Part shown: one piece after another, positions 1 to 5,330 of the stretch
Position numbering within the stretch: position 1 is the stretch's first letter
Layout: every line of letters starts with the position of its first letter
Assembly: GCA_963997925.1 (NCBI GenBank)
Contig: CAXEOX010000134.1
Span: 1 to 7,799, forward strand
From: UBA11650 sp963997925
GTDB taxonomy: Bacteria > Chloroflexota > Dehalococcoidia > Lucifugimonadales > UBA3495
DNA: 7,799 nucleotides
Direction: 5' to 3'
Notes under the pieces: generated by a model
Seen by the model: only the letters and a program-made list of their open reading frames with translations
Databases searched by the model: none
What the model was told of the DNA's origin: nothing
Translations under genes and position numbers: made by a program

Positions 1-2
1 AT

Positions 3-1367
3 CAAGAAACTGCCGCCCTTCTGTTCGGGTTGGGGTGCGCCGAGCTTGCTACCGTGGAAAGGCAAAGACTATCCGAGGCGGTGAGCTGCCTGCGCCGTGC
101 TTTTGATTACTACGCCGAAGCAGGAGAAGTGGACCGCGCTGTGGCGGTAGCGCAATACCCATTGCCGCCGGCAACCGGTCTGCTGGCCGGAGCAGCTCAG
201 CTCGCACTCCAAGCGTTGGGCCTGGTCGAGCCCGGTTCCCATGACGAAGGGCGCCTTCTGTCTCAATACTCCAGAACCGCTTACTTTGGAGAACACGGCT
301 TTGAGACTGCCCAGGATGCCTACACCCGCGCCCTGGCCATTGCTCAGCGGGAGAACGATTCGGAACTCGAATTGCGCACCTTGGTCAATGGCTCTTACGT
401 AGAGACCTTTCACGGCAACTTTCAAGAAGCAACGGAGATGAGCTTACGAGGATTGGATCTGGCCCGCCGCGTGGATAACCCTCGGGTAGAGCTAGGCGCG
501 TATCAGTGGGCTACCTTCGTCCGACTGATGATCCGCGACCTCCAGGGAGCGAAGTCTAACCTAGAGAGCTTTCGGGACTTGGCAGAAAAGCTCCGGGACC
601 GCAACTGGTTGGCCACCGCCTATTTTCTGAGTGCGCAGTCGTCAATCTACGAAGGCGATTGGGAAGCAGCTCGCCATTTTTCCGACCGGGGCCTGGCGGG
701 CCTGTCCATGGACTGCCGATGCCTGGCAACTCGTATGCAGGTGGAGTTTGAACGGGGCGAATTCGACCAGAGTGAGGCATATCCGGACCGCATTCTCGAC
801 GCCATGCGGCTCACGCCTTCTGGCCCAAACGTGGAATACACAATCGCGGCCGTGGGAATAGCGCTGGCCGCAGGGGTTAGTGGCGCCCCTCGCCATTTCG
901 AGGTTGCCGAAGCCGCAGCAGATGTTATTCTCACTGCGGCCAATTCCCCTAATTTGCTCATGTGGTGGGCCAGGGCCAGCCTGGGTTTATTGGCGGTGCA
1001 ACGAGGAGATTTCGCTGCCGCGGCAGACCACTACGATTCTCTCGCATCTAGCCGAGGGACAGCGATGAGAGGATTTTCGTTGGTTTTGGACCGCCTTCTT
1101 GGGCTTCTCGCTCAAACCATGGACAACCCAGACTTGGCAGTCGAGCACTTCGAGGACGCCCTGGCCTTCTGCCGCAAAGCTTCCTTGCGGACGGAACTGG
1201 CCTGGACATGCTGCGACTACGCCGACACGCTGAGAGAGCGCGATGCTGAGGGTGACCGTGCCAAGGCCATCAGCCTGCTGGACGAATCTCTGGCCATCTC
1301 CAGCGAACTGGGCATGCGGCCCTTGATGGAGCGGGTGTTGTCCCGGCGGGAGATACTTAAGGCCTAA
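3..1367 (+). CDS. TPR-repeat regulatory protein, C-terminal part (5' end outside window)
   Basis: The reading frame is open from the first complete codon (position 3) to a TAA at 1365-1367, giving 454 visible residues without a start, so this is the C-terminal part of a longer protein. A TTG at 30 is in frame but has no SD site, and similar coding continues upstream of it, so it is not taken as the start. The visible part is almost wholly helical, with repeated TPR-like helix pairs: alanine/leucine-rich segments with small residues at packing positions, such as those around AQDAYTRALAIA, GDWEAARHFSDRGL, GDFAAAADHYDSL and DLAVEHFEDALAFCRKA. Such repeats are protein-protein interaction scaffolds. 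By resemblance to large Chloroflexota signalling proteins, the missing N-terminus probably carries an AAA/NTPase domain with a nucleotide-cyclase or other regulatory domain; this is inference. No helix-turn-helix domain follows the TPR block: the protein stops right after GMRPLMERVLSRREILKA. No transmembrane segment is seen. [Confidence was not given in the original answer; 0 is a placeholder.]. Confidence 0.
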   Translation, partial: QETAALLFGLGCAELATVERQRLSEAVSCLRRAFDYYAEAGEVDRAVAVAQYPLPPATGLLAGAAQLALQALGLVEPGSHDEGRLLSQYSRTAYFGEHGFETAQDAYTRALAIAQRENDSELELRTLVNGSYVETFHGNFQEATEMSLRGLDLARRVDNPRVELGAYQWATFVRLMIRDLQGAKSNLESFRDLAEKLRDRNWLATAYFLSAQSSIYEGDWEAARHFSDRGLAGLSMDCRCLATRMQVEFERGEFDQSEAYPDRILDAMRLTPSGPNVEYTIAAVGIALAAGVSGAPRHFEVAEAAADVILTAANSPNLLMWWARASLGLLAVQRGDFAAAADHYDSLASSRGTAMRGFSLVLDRLLGLLAQTMDNPDLAVEHFEDALAFCRKASLRTELAWTCCDYADTLRERDAEGDRAKAISLLDESLAISSELGMRPLMERVLSRREILKA

Positions 1368-1389
1368 AACGTTTGAGAGCGAAAACTAA

Positions 1390-1399
1390 TTGACGTCAA
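1390..1399. promoter_or_regulatory. Perfect 10-bp palindrome upstream of the ketopantoate-reductase-like gene
   Basis: TTGACGTCAA is a perfect palindrome in the 98-base gap between the TPR gene and the oxidoreductase gene, 66 bases before the latter's ATG. Its left half reads as a good -35 (TTGACG), but no acceptable -10 lies 16-18 bases downstream, so a promoter is not established. It may be an operator, or chance. Confidence 0.25.
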
Positions 1400-1465
1400 C
1401 CCTTAGGCTAGTGCGGAGCTCCGGGAAGTTCTTCAGGCCTGCCCGATGCGAAGAAGGAGTACACC

Positions 1466-2395
1466 ATGCGTATCGCCATCATGGGGTCCGGCGGCTTGGG
1501 AGGATACTGCGGGTCGATGCTGGCCAGGGTAGGGGAAGACGTGACGTTCATCGCCCGGGGTGGCCATCTGGAGGCGATAAGGTCCGAAGGACTAACCGTG
1601 AAACTCCCCTCCGGTGAAGAGTTCAACCTTGACGCCAAAGCTACTAGAGATCCCGGCGAGATTGGGCCAGTGGATCTAGTTTGGTTATGCGTTAAGACCT
1701 ACGATACCGACGCCGCAGCGGAGCAGATCCGTCCCATGGTTGGTCCGGAAACCATGATTGTTTCGATTCAAAACGGGGTAGATAACGAGAAGAGGATCGA
1801 GGGAATTTTCGGCCCCGGGCATTTCGTTCCCGGCGTCAGCTATGTTAATGGATTGATTGAGAAGCCAGGAGTGATTTTCGTCAGATTCGCTGGCATGACT
1901 TCCTTCGGTGAGATAAACGGCAGCGTGACCTCTCGAATCGAGCAACTGGTGGGTTCCCTCCAACAAGCTGGGGTCGAAGTAGAGTCCCGCACCGACATGC
2001 CGAGTTTCTTATGGGACAAGTGTGTAGTGATTTGTGGGGTCGGTGGCGCCGAGATTCTCGCCAGGCAGCCCATGGGGCCGGACATTGCTACTCCAGAGAC
2101 AACAGACTTGATGATCAGGCTTCTACGGGAAGGCGTAGCCGTTGCTCAAGGGATGGGAATCGATCTGTCGCCGGAGTTACCGGACAAACTGATCGAGCTC
2201 GCCCATAATCGTATTCCGCCCACTCACCGCACTTCGATGTTCGAAGACCTCCTAGAAGGCAAGCGTCTGGAGGTGGAGGCTCTAAATGGCACAGTGGTTT
2301 GCCTGGGAAGCGAGCATCGCGTCGAAACTCCTCTCCATTTTGCCGTCTACGCTGCCCTGAAACCCTACGTAAACGGTGGATTGGCGACGCTGTGA
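1466..2395 (+). CDS. Ketopantoate reductase family (PanE/ApbA) oxidoreductase
   Basis: A 309-residue cytosolic NAD(P)H-dependent reductase. Family members typically reduce 2-dehydropantoate to pantoate in pantothenate/CoA synthesis. The N-terminal Rossmann fold has the dinucleotide motif G7-S-G9-G-L-G12 and R31, at the place of the arginine that binds the NADPH phosphate in E. coli PanE. K77 and the Q-N-G-V motif at 102-105 (N103) match conserved family positions. The C-terminal helical domain holds W183-D-K185 (catalytic lysine), S257 and E269, spaced 12 apart as in the E. coli enzyme, in the segment from HRTSM to EVEALNG. Length is normal. The ATG has AAGGAG at 1454-1459, 6 bases upstream. 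The two asparagines that follow the catalytic lysine in E. coli PanE (K+4 and K+8) are I189 and G193 here, so the natural substrate may not be ketopantoate. No panB, panC or panD gene is nearby, so no gene symbol is given. Family assignment is firm; substrate is uncertain. Confidence 0.9.
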   Translation: MRIAIMGSGGLGGYCGSMLARVGEDVTFIARGGHLEAIRSEGLTVKLPSGEEFNLDAKATRDPGEIGPVDLVWLCVKTYDTDAAAEQIRPMVGPETMIVSIQNGVDNEKRIEGIFGPGHFVPGVSYVNGLIEKPGVIFVRFAGMTSFGEINGSVTSRIEQLVGSLQQAGVEVESRTDMPSFLWDKCVVICGVGGAEILARQPMGPDIATPETTDLMIRLLREGVAVAQGMGIDLSPELPDKLIELAHNRIPPTHRTSMFEDLLEGKRLEVEALNGTVVCLGSEHRVETPLHFAVYAALKPYVNGGLATL

Positions 2396-2438
2396 TTGCC
2401 CAGCGTTTGTGGCGGGTCTCAAAAGGCCAACTCCAAAC

Positions 2439-2480
2439 CGTGCCGGACCCGTAATCAAAAATAACCAGGTATCCGGCACG
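2439..2480. repeat. 9-bp perfect inverted repeat overlapping the terminator hairpin
   Basis: CGTGCCGGA (2439-2447) is exactly complementary to TCCGGCACG (2472-2480), with 24 bases between. The right arm is also part of the left arm of the neighbouring terminator stem (2465-2516), so the two pairings exclude one another. It lies in the 161-base gap between the convergent oxidoreductase gene and desulforedoxin-like gene. No T-tract follows it on the + strand. Confidence 0.5.
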
Positions 2481-2516
2481 CTGAGCATCCTTCGCTGTTA
2501 GCGTGCCATTACCTGG
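2453..2516 (-). terminator. Intrinsic (Rho-independent) terminator of the desulforedoxin-like operon
   Basis: Read on the minus strand, the stem is formed by 2516-2500 with 2482-2465: 7 pairs (CCAGGTA with TACCTGG), a small 2x3 internal loop, then 8 pairs (GGCACGCT with AGCGTGCC) and a 17-base loop. It is followed at once by TTATTTTTGATT (2464-2453), a T-rich tract. It begins about 40 bases after the stop codon at 2557, where the end of the minus-strand transcript is expected. On the + strand the same stem has no T-tract, so it would not obviously terminate the oxidoreductase gene. Confidence 0.7.
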
Positions 2517-2556
2517 CATCAGATCGTTGAAGCGTGTAATAGGTTTACGGAGAAGG

Positions 2557-2700
2557 TTAGTCTGAGGAGGGGAGCTTGCGGGCTTCCTGTAGCTCCATCT
2601 CGGCTTCGCAGCAGAGAATGGCTCCTTCGCCGCCTTTGGTGCACAGAACGCTGCTGCCGCACTTCTCGCAGGTGTATCGTTTTCCTAGTTCGTTTGCCAT
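2557..2700 (-). CDS. Desulforedoxin-like metal-binding mini-protein (copy 1, 47 aa)
   Basis: A 47-residue protein starting MANELGKRYTCEKCG and ending KLPSSD. Four cysteines, C11-x2-C14 and C30-C31, have the same arrangement as desulforedoxin and the N-terminal domain of desulfoferrodoxin: CxxC, 15 residues, adjacent CC. In those proteins they bind a single Fe(Cys)4 centre used in electron transfer. G15 after the CxxC and the TKGG turn (21-24) also fit. A fifth cysteine, C20, is not a usual ligand. The nine-residue tail beyond the usual domain end is absent from copy 2. The ATG (2698-2700) has AGGAGGA 7 bases upstream (2708-2714). It lies 65 bases downstream of copy 2 on the same strand, with no promoter or terminator seen between, so co-transcription is likely. 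Zinc instead of iron cannot be excluded. An electron carrier or small metal-binding role is inferred; no superoxide reductase or rubredoxin gene is visible nearby. Confidence 0.85.
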   Translation of the reverse strand: MANELGKRYTCEKCGSSVLCTKGGEGAILCCEAEMELQEARKLPSSD

Positions 2701-2765
2701 GACAGGGTCCTCCTAAAGGGCCGGGTGGCGGATCTATCTGGTGGTCCGCAGCTGGGCAATGGTTG

Positions 2766-2882
2766 TTACTTCTGGGCCATAGGTTGGCTGCAGCAGTTAA
2801 CCGCGCCGTCGCCGCCCTTGGTCACAATGAATTCAGATCCGCACTTTTCGCAGAAATAGCGTTTTCCTGTTTGGTTGGCCAT
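2766..2882 (-). CDS. Desulforedoxin-like metal-binding mini-protein (copy 2, 38 aa)
   Basis: A 38-residue protein starting MANQTGKRYFCEKCGSEF and ending SQPMAQK, about the length of classical desulforedoxin (36-37 residues). C11-x2-C14 and C30-C31 repeat the FeS4 ligand spacing of copy 1, and these four are the only cysteines. It matches copy 1 at 22 of the first 38 positions without gaps, including MAN, GKRY, CEKCGS, TKGG and CC, so the two arose by duplication. Desulforedoxin works as a homodimer; here homo- or heterodimers of the two paralogues are possible (inference). The ATG (2880-2882) is preceded by AAAGGGGA about 8 bases upstream, a moderate SD site. It is the first gene after the strong minus-strand promoter at 2925-2953, leaving a 5' leader of about 35 bases. 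Confidence 0.85.
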   Translation of the reverse strand: MANQTGKRYFCEKCGSEFIVTKGGDGAVNCCSQPMAQK

Positions 2883-2924
2883 CTGTTTCGTCCCCTTTGG
2901 TTAAAAAGCTTGATTTGTGCCTAC

Positions 2925-2953
2925 ATTATAGCCAAGAGAATTGCCACGTTCAA
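2925..2953 (-). promoter_or_regulatory. Near-consensus sigma-70 promoter for the desulforedoxin-like pair
   Basis: On the minus strand, TTGAAC (2953-2948) and a perfect TATAAT (2930-2925) are separated by 17 bases, the ideal spacing. Transcription would start near 2918 and reach the first ATG at 2882 after about 35 bases. It sits in the gap after the DUF6941-like gene, so the two mini-genes have their own promoter and are not only read through from upstream. Confidence 0.75.
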
Positions 2954-3001
2954 CATGGTACACCCGAAGTTACTCCGGGGTTGGCTGTTGGCCTTGGAAA
3001 A

Positions 3002-3445
3002 TCAGGCAGATTCTTCGGTAGGCGTTCCGGGTTTGAACCGGACCAGAAAGCTGGCCTCGCCAAGAGGTTGGCCGTCGAAAAGAATCGCGGCGGTGTGCTC
3101 CCCGGCCTGTTGAACCGGGATCCTGAACAGCTTGATCCATCGCTGGAAAAGAATCCCCTCTTCCCAATCGATACGTTGGGGCGGCGGCGGATCCAGAGGG
3201 GAACCGGGCGCTTTGATGGCGACCAGTAGAAAATGAGGACCGGCAGACGCTCCGCCGATACAGAATGCCAGTTGAACGTCAACCTCGGTAAGGAAGGGTT
3301 TTTCTTGGCTGATAGGCTCGGTGGGCAAGGGAAGATCCACCAGGTCGATTATTCCCTTCAGGACCAGATCGCCCTGGGGTCCCTCGTCAGTGTCCCGGCA
3401 GAACAGGGCGTATTTTAAATAAGGCTCGCTGTGGTCGGTTGCCAA
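3002..3445 (-). CDS. Hypothetical protein, DUF6941-like
   Basis: A 147-residue soluble protein of unknown function. The start is a TTG at 3445-3443, chosen because AAAGGAG (3460-3454) lies 8 bases upstream and no ATG in frame is better placed. The N-terminal part, Y-L-K-Y-A-L-F-C at 9-16 then LVLKGIIDLVDLPLP at 27-41, is followed by beta-rich segments: V55-D-V-Q-L-A-F, H71-F-L-L-V-A-I-K-A-P and W103-I-K-L-F-R-I-P. The last is G115-E-H-T-A-A-I-L-F-D-G-Q-P-L-G-E. This order (short 'state what I am' strand, central strand pair, G-x-Y/H-T-containing strand, then 'DGxxLG') resembles the small all-beta DUF6941 family; that match is from memory and unverified. Two cysteines (C16, C62) form no metal motif. 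No signal peptide or membrane segment. It is divergent from the thioredoxin-like gene at 3635. Coding status is well supported by the SD site and composition; function is unknown. Confidence 0.7.
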   Translation of the reverse strand: MATDHSEPYLKYALFCRDTDEGPQGDLVLKGIIDLVDLPLPTEPISQEKPFLTEVDVQLAFCIGGASAGPHFLLVAIKAPGSPLDPPPPQRIDWEEGILFQRWIKLFRIPVQQAGEHTAAILFDGQPLGEASFLVRFKPGTPTEESA

Positions 3446-3453
3446 ACAGGCTG

Positions 3454-3460
3454 CTCCTTT
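3454..3460 (-). promoter_or_regulatory. Ribosome binding site that fixes a TTG start
   Basis: AAAGGAG on the minus strand, 8 bases upstream of the TTG at 3445-3443, supports that rare start codon for the DUF6941-like gene. Confidence 0.7.
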
Positions 3461-3634
3461 CTCGGGACGGTGAGATGAAGATTCCCAATTCTAACATGCC
3501 GGTTCAATCAGCCGAGCAGGGGCGAAAGACGCTTCCTCCTTTTCCCGGCACTGCCCATTGTAAAACAGGGCGACAATTGAGACACTAGGCGGTGAATCTG
3601 CCCGGCTCAAATCGTTCTAAGGAGGCAGTCCGCC

Positions 3635-4261
3635 ATGGCATTGACCGAAGACAAGTTTAACCAGGGTATGACATCCCAGCAGTGGATCGACCAGATCAAG
3701 GTTAACAAGCAGCCAATCCTCGACATCTACAACGCAGTCAGCGTCCCAGACAAATTCAAGACCCAGTTCGACGGCCTATCCGAACCCTTTAAGTTGGCAG
3801 TGTTCACCGCCGATTGGTGCGGCGACGCCGTCAGCACGACTCCGGTGATAATGCGTTTGGCGGAGAGCACGCCGGGGCTCTCTATCCAGATTTTTAACCG
3901 GGACGACGAACTGGAATTGACTAACAGCTTCCTGCCGGAAAACCGAGCGGGGACCGTGCCGGTGTTCATCGTGATGGATTCGTCCATGAACGAGATAGCC
4001 CGCTTCATTGAGACGGCCGGCGAGTTGGTTCCCGCCCTGGATGCCATGGATGAAGCCATCGCCCAGGAGATTGCCGGGGAAGCCGAGGAGAACAAGCGGG
4101 CTGCGGGACGAGGCAAGCGCATGAGCTTCCGCGTGTCTCACGCCCAGGAATGGGGCGAGGTTATCCTCGACGCCTTCGGCCGCACCGTGACGGAGGGTTT
4201 AGAATCGTCCGCCGCCCAGCGCCCCGCCGTGGGCGGCACCAAATGGCCGCCGGAAGACTAG
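3635..4261 (+). CDS. Thioredoxin-like family protein with a single active-site cysteine (WCGDA)
   Basis: A 208-residue cytosolic protein. The thioredoxin fold covers roughly residues 50-145: strand L54-A-V-F-T, active-site segment W61-C62-G-D-A65, a helix to about 78, strand LSIQIFNRDDE at 82-92, and the cis-proline turn T107-V-P109-V with following strand FIVMD. The second cysteine of CxxC is replaced by A65 and C62 is the only cysteine in the protein, as in the Thioredoxin_9-type family whose members often have WCGD. A classical two-cysteine dithiol mechanism is therefore impossible without an outside thiol. An N-terminal segment of about 50 residues (MTSQQWIDQIKVNKQ) precedes the fold. A basic, glutamine/arginine-containing tail from about 152 ends in GGTKWPPED. 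The ATG has AAGGAGG at 3619-3625, 9 bases upstream. No convincing promoter was found in the 189-base divergent gap. A redox or chaperone-like role is inferred; the substrate is unknown. Confidence 0.85.
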   Translation: MALTEDKFNQGMTSQQWIDQIKVNKQPILDIYNAVSVPDKFKTQFDGLSEPFKLAVFTADWCGDAVSTTPVIMRLAESTPGLSIQIFNRDDELELTNSFLPENRAGTVPVFIVMDSSMNEIARFIETAGELVPALDAMDEAIAQEIAGEAEENKRAAGRGKRMSFRVSHAQEWGEVILDAFGRTVTEGLESSAAQRPAVGGTKWPPED

Positions 4262-4276
4262 CCTCCGATTCAACCT

Positions 4277-4338
4277 CAGAGGGCACGGAGCTAACGGAGA
4301 TTTAGCTTGATTTCTTTGTGCCCTCTGCGCTCTCCGTG
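4277..4338. repeat. Inverted-repeat element between the thioredoxin-like gene and the acidic small gene
   Basis: CAGAGGGCAC (4277-4286) is exactly complementary to GTGCCCTCTG (4318-4327). CACGGAG (4284-4290) is also complementary to CTCCGTG (4332-4338), giving an alternative overlapping pairing. The right half, reading TTTGTGCCCTCTGCG then CTCTCCGTGGTGA, resembles a short interspersed palindromic sequence of the 'CTCTGTG...TCCGTGGTG' kind that I recall from many bacterial genomes (unverified). No T-tract follows, so it is not a typical terminator. It occupies most of the 111-base gap. Confidence 0.65.
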
Positions 4339-4372
4339 GTGATTCGTAACCCTCGCACTAAAGGTTGTTGAT

Positions 4373-4639
4373 ATGCCAGACGGAATCATCGACATGCAAG
4401 ACATGGGCGTTATTTTCTCGGTGACAGACCTTATGGGCATACACCGTGAGTCAGTCTCGGTGGAATTGACCAAGGAAGACCCCGGCTTGATTAATAAATC
4501 TGACAGGGGAATCATCGAGATTACGATACCGGAAACCGGCACCGTGGAAGAGTTCGCCCAGCGCCTCCGGTCTGAGCTAGAAGGCCTGGGTTACGAGGAA
4601 CAAGAGATGGACGAAGAAGACGACGAAGATGAGGATTGA
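4373..4639 (+). CDS. Small acidic-tailed hypothetical protein (88 aa)
   Basis: An 88-residue protein I do not recognise. Residues 12-32 (GVIFSVTDLMGIHRESVSVEL) and 46-53 (GIIEITIP) look like beta strands. Residues 57-73 (TVEEFAQRLRSELEGLG) form a predicted amphipathic helix. The tail 75-88 has 12 Asp/Glu in 14 residues, the exceptions being Q77 and M79. There is no cysteine, membrane segment or signal peptide. The ATG at 4373 has a weak AAAGG (4360-4364) 8 bases upstream; in-frame ATG codons at 4394 and 4403 lack better sites. It follows the thioredoxin-like gene in the same direction, separated by the inverted-repeat element. Codon pattern and SD support coding. The tail could make the protein an interaction adaptor, metal binder or nucleic-acid mimic, but none of these is shown. 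Confidence 0.65.
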   Translation: MPDGIIDMQDMGVIFSVTDLMGIHRESVSVELTKEDPGLINKSDRGIIEITIPETGTVEEFAQRLRSELEGLGYEEQEMDEEDDEDED

Positions 4640-4644
4640 CGCGC

Positions 4645-4687
4645 CAAGACTCTAGACCTCCTACTCCAGCGCGGGTGCGGAGTCTTG
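4645..4687. repeat. 8-bp inverted repeat downstream of the acidic small gene
   Basis: CAAGACTC (4645-4652) is complementary to GAGTCTTG (4680-4687), with 27 bases between. It starts five bases after the TGA at 4637-4639, a position that suits a 3'-end hairpin. No T-tract follows on either strand, so terminator function is uncertain. Confidence 0.45.
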
Positions 4688-4709
4688 AATCGGAAGGTAG
4701 CCTTGCGAT

Positions 4710-4738
4710 GTAGGGGCAGGTTTCAAACCTGCCCCTAC
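4710..4738. repeat. Near-perfect 29-bp palindromic element
   Basis: GTAGGGGCAGGTTT (4710-4723), one central C, then AAACCTGCCCCTAC (4725-4738): 14 perfect pairs around a one-base centre. It lies in the 131-base gap between convergent genes ending at 4639 and 4771. Short GTAGGGGCAGG... palindromes of this type are, as I recall, dispersed in many copies in Chloroflexota and other genomes; copy number cannot be judged from one window. As RNA it would fold into a strong hairpin on both strands and could block convergent transcription, although no T-tract follows directly. Confidence 0.8.
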
Positions 4739-4770
4739 GGTTGTCCGGCGTTTTGTTACTGCAAGAAGCT

Positions 4771-5295
4771 CTAATACCCCGGCGTTCGCCACTCAAACCC
4801 TAGCTGGGCCCAACGGACGAAGATTGCTCCGCCCGGTGCGGCTATCGGGCCGTTCATGGCCAGTAGGGCGATGGTATGTTCAGCGCCCGGTTGGGGCTCG
4901 GCACTGACCACGACTCGCTGGGGCACGTTGAAACCCTGGACAGCGCCCCGGTCCCGGTTGCACTCGCCGTCTATCCACAACTCCCCGTAGTCGTCGATGC
5001 AGGTTTCGAACAAGCATCGGCTCTCCCGGATGTCCTGTCCATTCACCGTCTCCGGGAGGGTAATCTTGATGCGGTACCAGGCAAAGGTCAGTCCTTTGGA
5101 GTGCCACCTGGCTAGGTCGTTGGTCGCCTCCCATCCAGAATCGTCATAGTCGGCTAACCGTGCGGGGCTTCCGGCAAGCTGGGATACCAGGCCTTCGTTG
5201 GGCTCGCCGGGGACCAATCCGGGGGCGAACCGCCATTGGGCTTTAACGAGGCTCAGATCCGCGGGGTCCATTAGGTCTATAGTTGCTCTGGGCAT
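4771..5295 (-). CDS. Stand-alone jelly-roll protein resembling the GH2 sugar-binding domain
   Basis: A 174-residue soluble protein with the galactose-binding-like (jelly-roll) pattern of the N-terminal domain of GH2 beta-galactosidases. It has Y50-D-D-S-G-W55, F71-A-W-Y-R75-I-K-I-T-L-P, C99-I-D-D-Y-G-E-L-W107-I-D-G110, and P136-G-A-E-H-T-I-A-L-L-A. The order matches 'DDSxW', 'WYR', 'DDxxEVWxNG' and 'GxNTIAV' in that domain. The catalytic TIM barrel is absent, so it should not be a glycosidase on its own. It starts at the ATG 5295-5293, with AAAAGGAG (5310-5303) 7 bases upstream, and follows npdG on the same strand with 35 bases between, so co-transcription is likely. No signal peptide is visible. 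Ligand and role are unknown; carbohydrate or protein binding is inferred from fold only. Similar modules occur fused to sugar-lactone-lyase-type propellers in some Chloroflexota, from memory. Confidence 0.75.
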   Translation of the reverse strand: MPRATIDLMDPADLSLVKAQWRFAPGLVPGEPNEGLVSQLAGSPARLADYDDSGWEATNDLARWHSKGLTFAWYRIKITLPETVNGQDIRESRCLFETCIDDYGELWIDGECNRDRGAVQGFNVPQRVVVSAEPQPGAEHTIALLAMNGPIAAPGGAIFVRWAQLGFEWRTPGY

Positions 5296-5330
5296 TCAAC
5301 CACTCCTTTTCATTCGATTGAGATTCCGGG

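Noticed and set aside
30..32. TTG as the start of the TPR protein
   Set aside because: The frame is open to the window edge, the upstream residues fit the same helical protein, and there is no SD; the true start is outside the window.
2115..2519. Minus-strand frame of 134 codons
   Set aside because: It overlaps the end of the PanE-like gene and runs through the terminator hairpin; no SD and unlikely composition.
2763..3229. Plus-strand frames of 116 and 110 codons
   Set aside because: Antisense to the desulforedoxin-like gene at 2766-2882 and to the DUF6941-like gene, and they cross the minus-strand promoter; no motifs.
3446..3634. Promoters in the divergent gap between the DUF6941-like and thioredoxin-like genes
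   Set aside because: TTGTAA at 3558 and, on the minus strand, TTGAAC at 3507-3502 were tried as -35 boxes, but each is paired at 17-18 bases only with a -10 matching 3 of 6 consensus bases.
3727..4141. Minus-strand frames of 131 and 121 codons
   Set aside because: Antisense shadows of the thioredoxin-like gene, which has a strong SD and a recognisable fold.
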